NCBI GenBank assembly: GCA_015231665.1
Contig: JADGBD010000143.1
Span: forward strand, 1 to 5,635
Length of the DNA: 5,635 nt
Origin: Gammaproteobacteria bacterium
Lineage (GTDB): Bacteria > Pseudomonadota > Gammaproteobacteria > Chromatiales > Chromatiaceae
Reading direction: 5' to 3'
The notes under the pieces were generated by a model. That model was not told the DNA's origin. It saw only the letters and a program-made list of their open reading frames with translations, and did no database searches. Of this stretch, positions 5,383 to 5,635 are shown piece by piece (position 1 is the first letter of the stretch; the number at the start of each line of letters is the position of its first letter). Made by a program: the position numbers and the translations under genes.

Positions 5383-5635
5383 ATGAATCCAGAAAAGGTC
5401 GTTTTTGGTTTTTTCATCGTCCTGGCGCTGACGCTGAATTTCGGCTTTTACATCGGTGAGATCGAAAACCCCGAACACCACCATGCGATGGAGCTGTTTG
5501 CGGTCATCGTTGTCAACCTCATCGCCACCATCCTCAAGTTTGGTGATCGCACCCAGATGGGCGCGGTGATGCTCGCCACCAGCCTGGTGGCCATGCTCCA
5601 GCTGGTCGCTGCGGCGGCGGTCTGGGGCTGGGCGG
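5383..5635 (+). CDS. Small membrane protein, DUF6394-like, C-terminus cut by window edge
   Basis: The 84 visible residues begin MNPEKVVFGFFIVLALTLNF and continue with a short loop containing ENPEHHHAMELF. Hydrophobic segments lie at about 6-24, 38-52 and 61-84, with KFGDRTQMGAV between the last two. The pattern matches, from memory, the DUF6394 family of short multi-pass inner-membrane proteins, often found beside potassium-channel or Trk-type genes. No function is established to my knowledge. The ATG is supported by GAGG (5373-5376) six bases upstream. The gene diverges from the transporter operon across a 311-base region. Frames on the opposite strand here are shadows, since this frame has the ribosome-binding site and the membrane-protein pattern. 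The DUF assignment is moderate; that the frame is coding is confident. Confidence 0.8.
   Translation, partial: MNPEKVVFGFFIVLALTLNFGFYIGEIENPEHHHAMELFAVIVVNLIATILKFGDRTQMGAVMLATSLVAMLQLVAAAAVWGWA

Noticed and set aside
5217..5484. Two minus-strand frames opposite the DUF6394-like start
   Set aside because: They have no recognisable motifs and oppose a plus-strand frame with a good ribosome-binding site and clear membrane-protein composition.

Overview
The window looks like chromosomal DNA of a GC-rich gammaproteobacterium. I base this on the gene content and order and on a strong G/C third-position bias in all genes. No RNA gene or taxonomic marker allows a finer placement. It holds five protein genes, two of them cut by the window edges, and no phage, CRISPR or transposase gene.

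Layout, right to left along the minus strand. A small two-TM DUF4212 protein (4814-5071) and, 11 bases downstream, a 593-residue sodium:solute symporter of the ActP-like VC_2705 subfamily (3021-4802) form a tight pair closed by a strong intrinsic terminator (2964-2992). A roughly 440-base gap follows, filled by a composite repeat: imperfect inverted arms of degenerate 9-bp 'GGACGCAGA' units flank several internal palindromes. Next are a 621-residue CBS-domain/DUF294 nucleotidyltransferase-like protein (712-2577) and a DEDDh 3'-5' exonuclease (1-712, C-terminus outside the window). Their stop and start codons overlap as TGATG. On the plus strand at the right edge, diverging from DUF4212, begins a small membrane protein resembling DUF6394 (5383 onward).

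How the genes may work together: the DUF4212/symporter pair is probably a secondary transporter for a short-chain carboxylate such as acetate. The DUF294 protein and exonuclease recur beside this transporter in several Gammaproteobacteria (my recollection, not searched here). The DUF294 protein has a cNMP-like fold, tandem CBS domains and a GlnD-like GS...DxD site, so it may be a nucleotide-responsive regulator linked to the transporter. That link is inference. The 311-base divergent region carries a good sigma-70 promoter for the transporter pair and several dyads that could be operators.

The points most worth a second look are the conserved but unexplained DUF294-exonuclease unit, an EF-hand-like loop in a non-membrane insertion of the symporter, and the composite repeat separating the two halves of the cluster. 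I see nothing that clearly amounts to a wholly new system.
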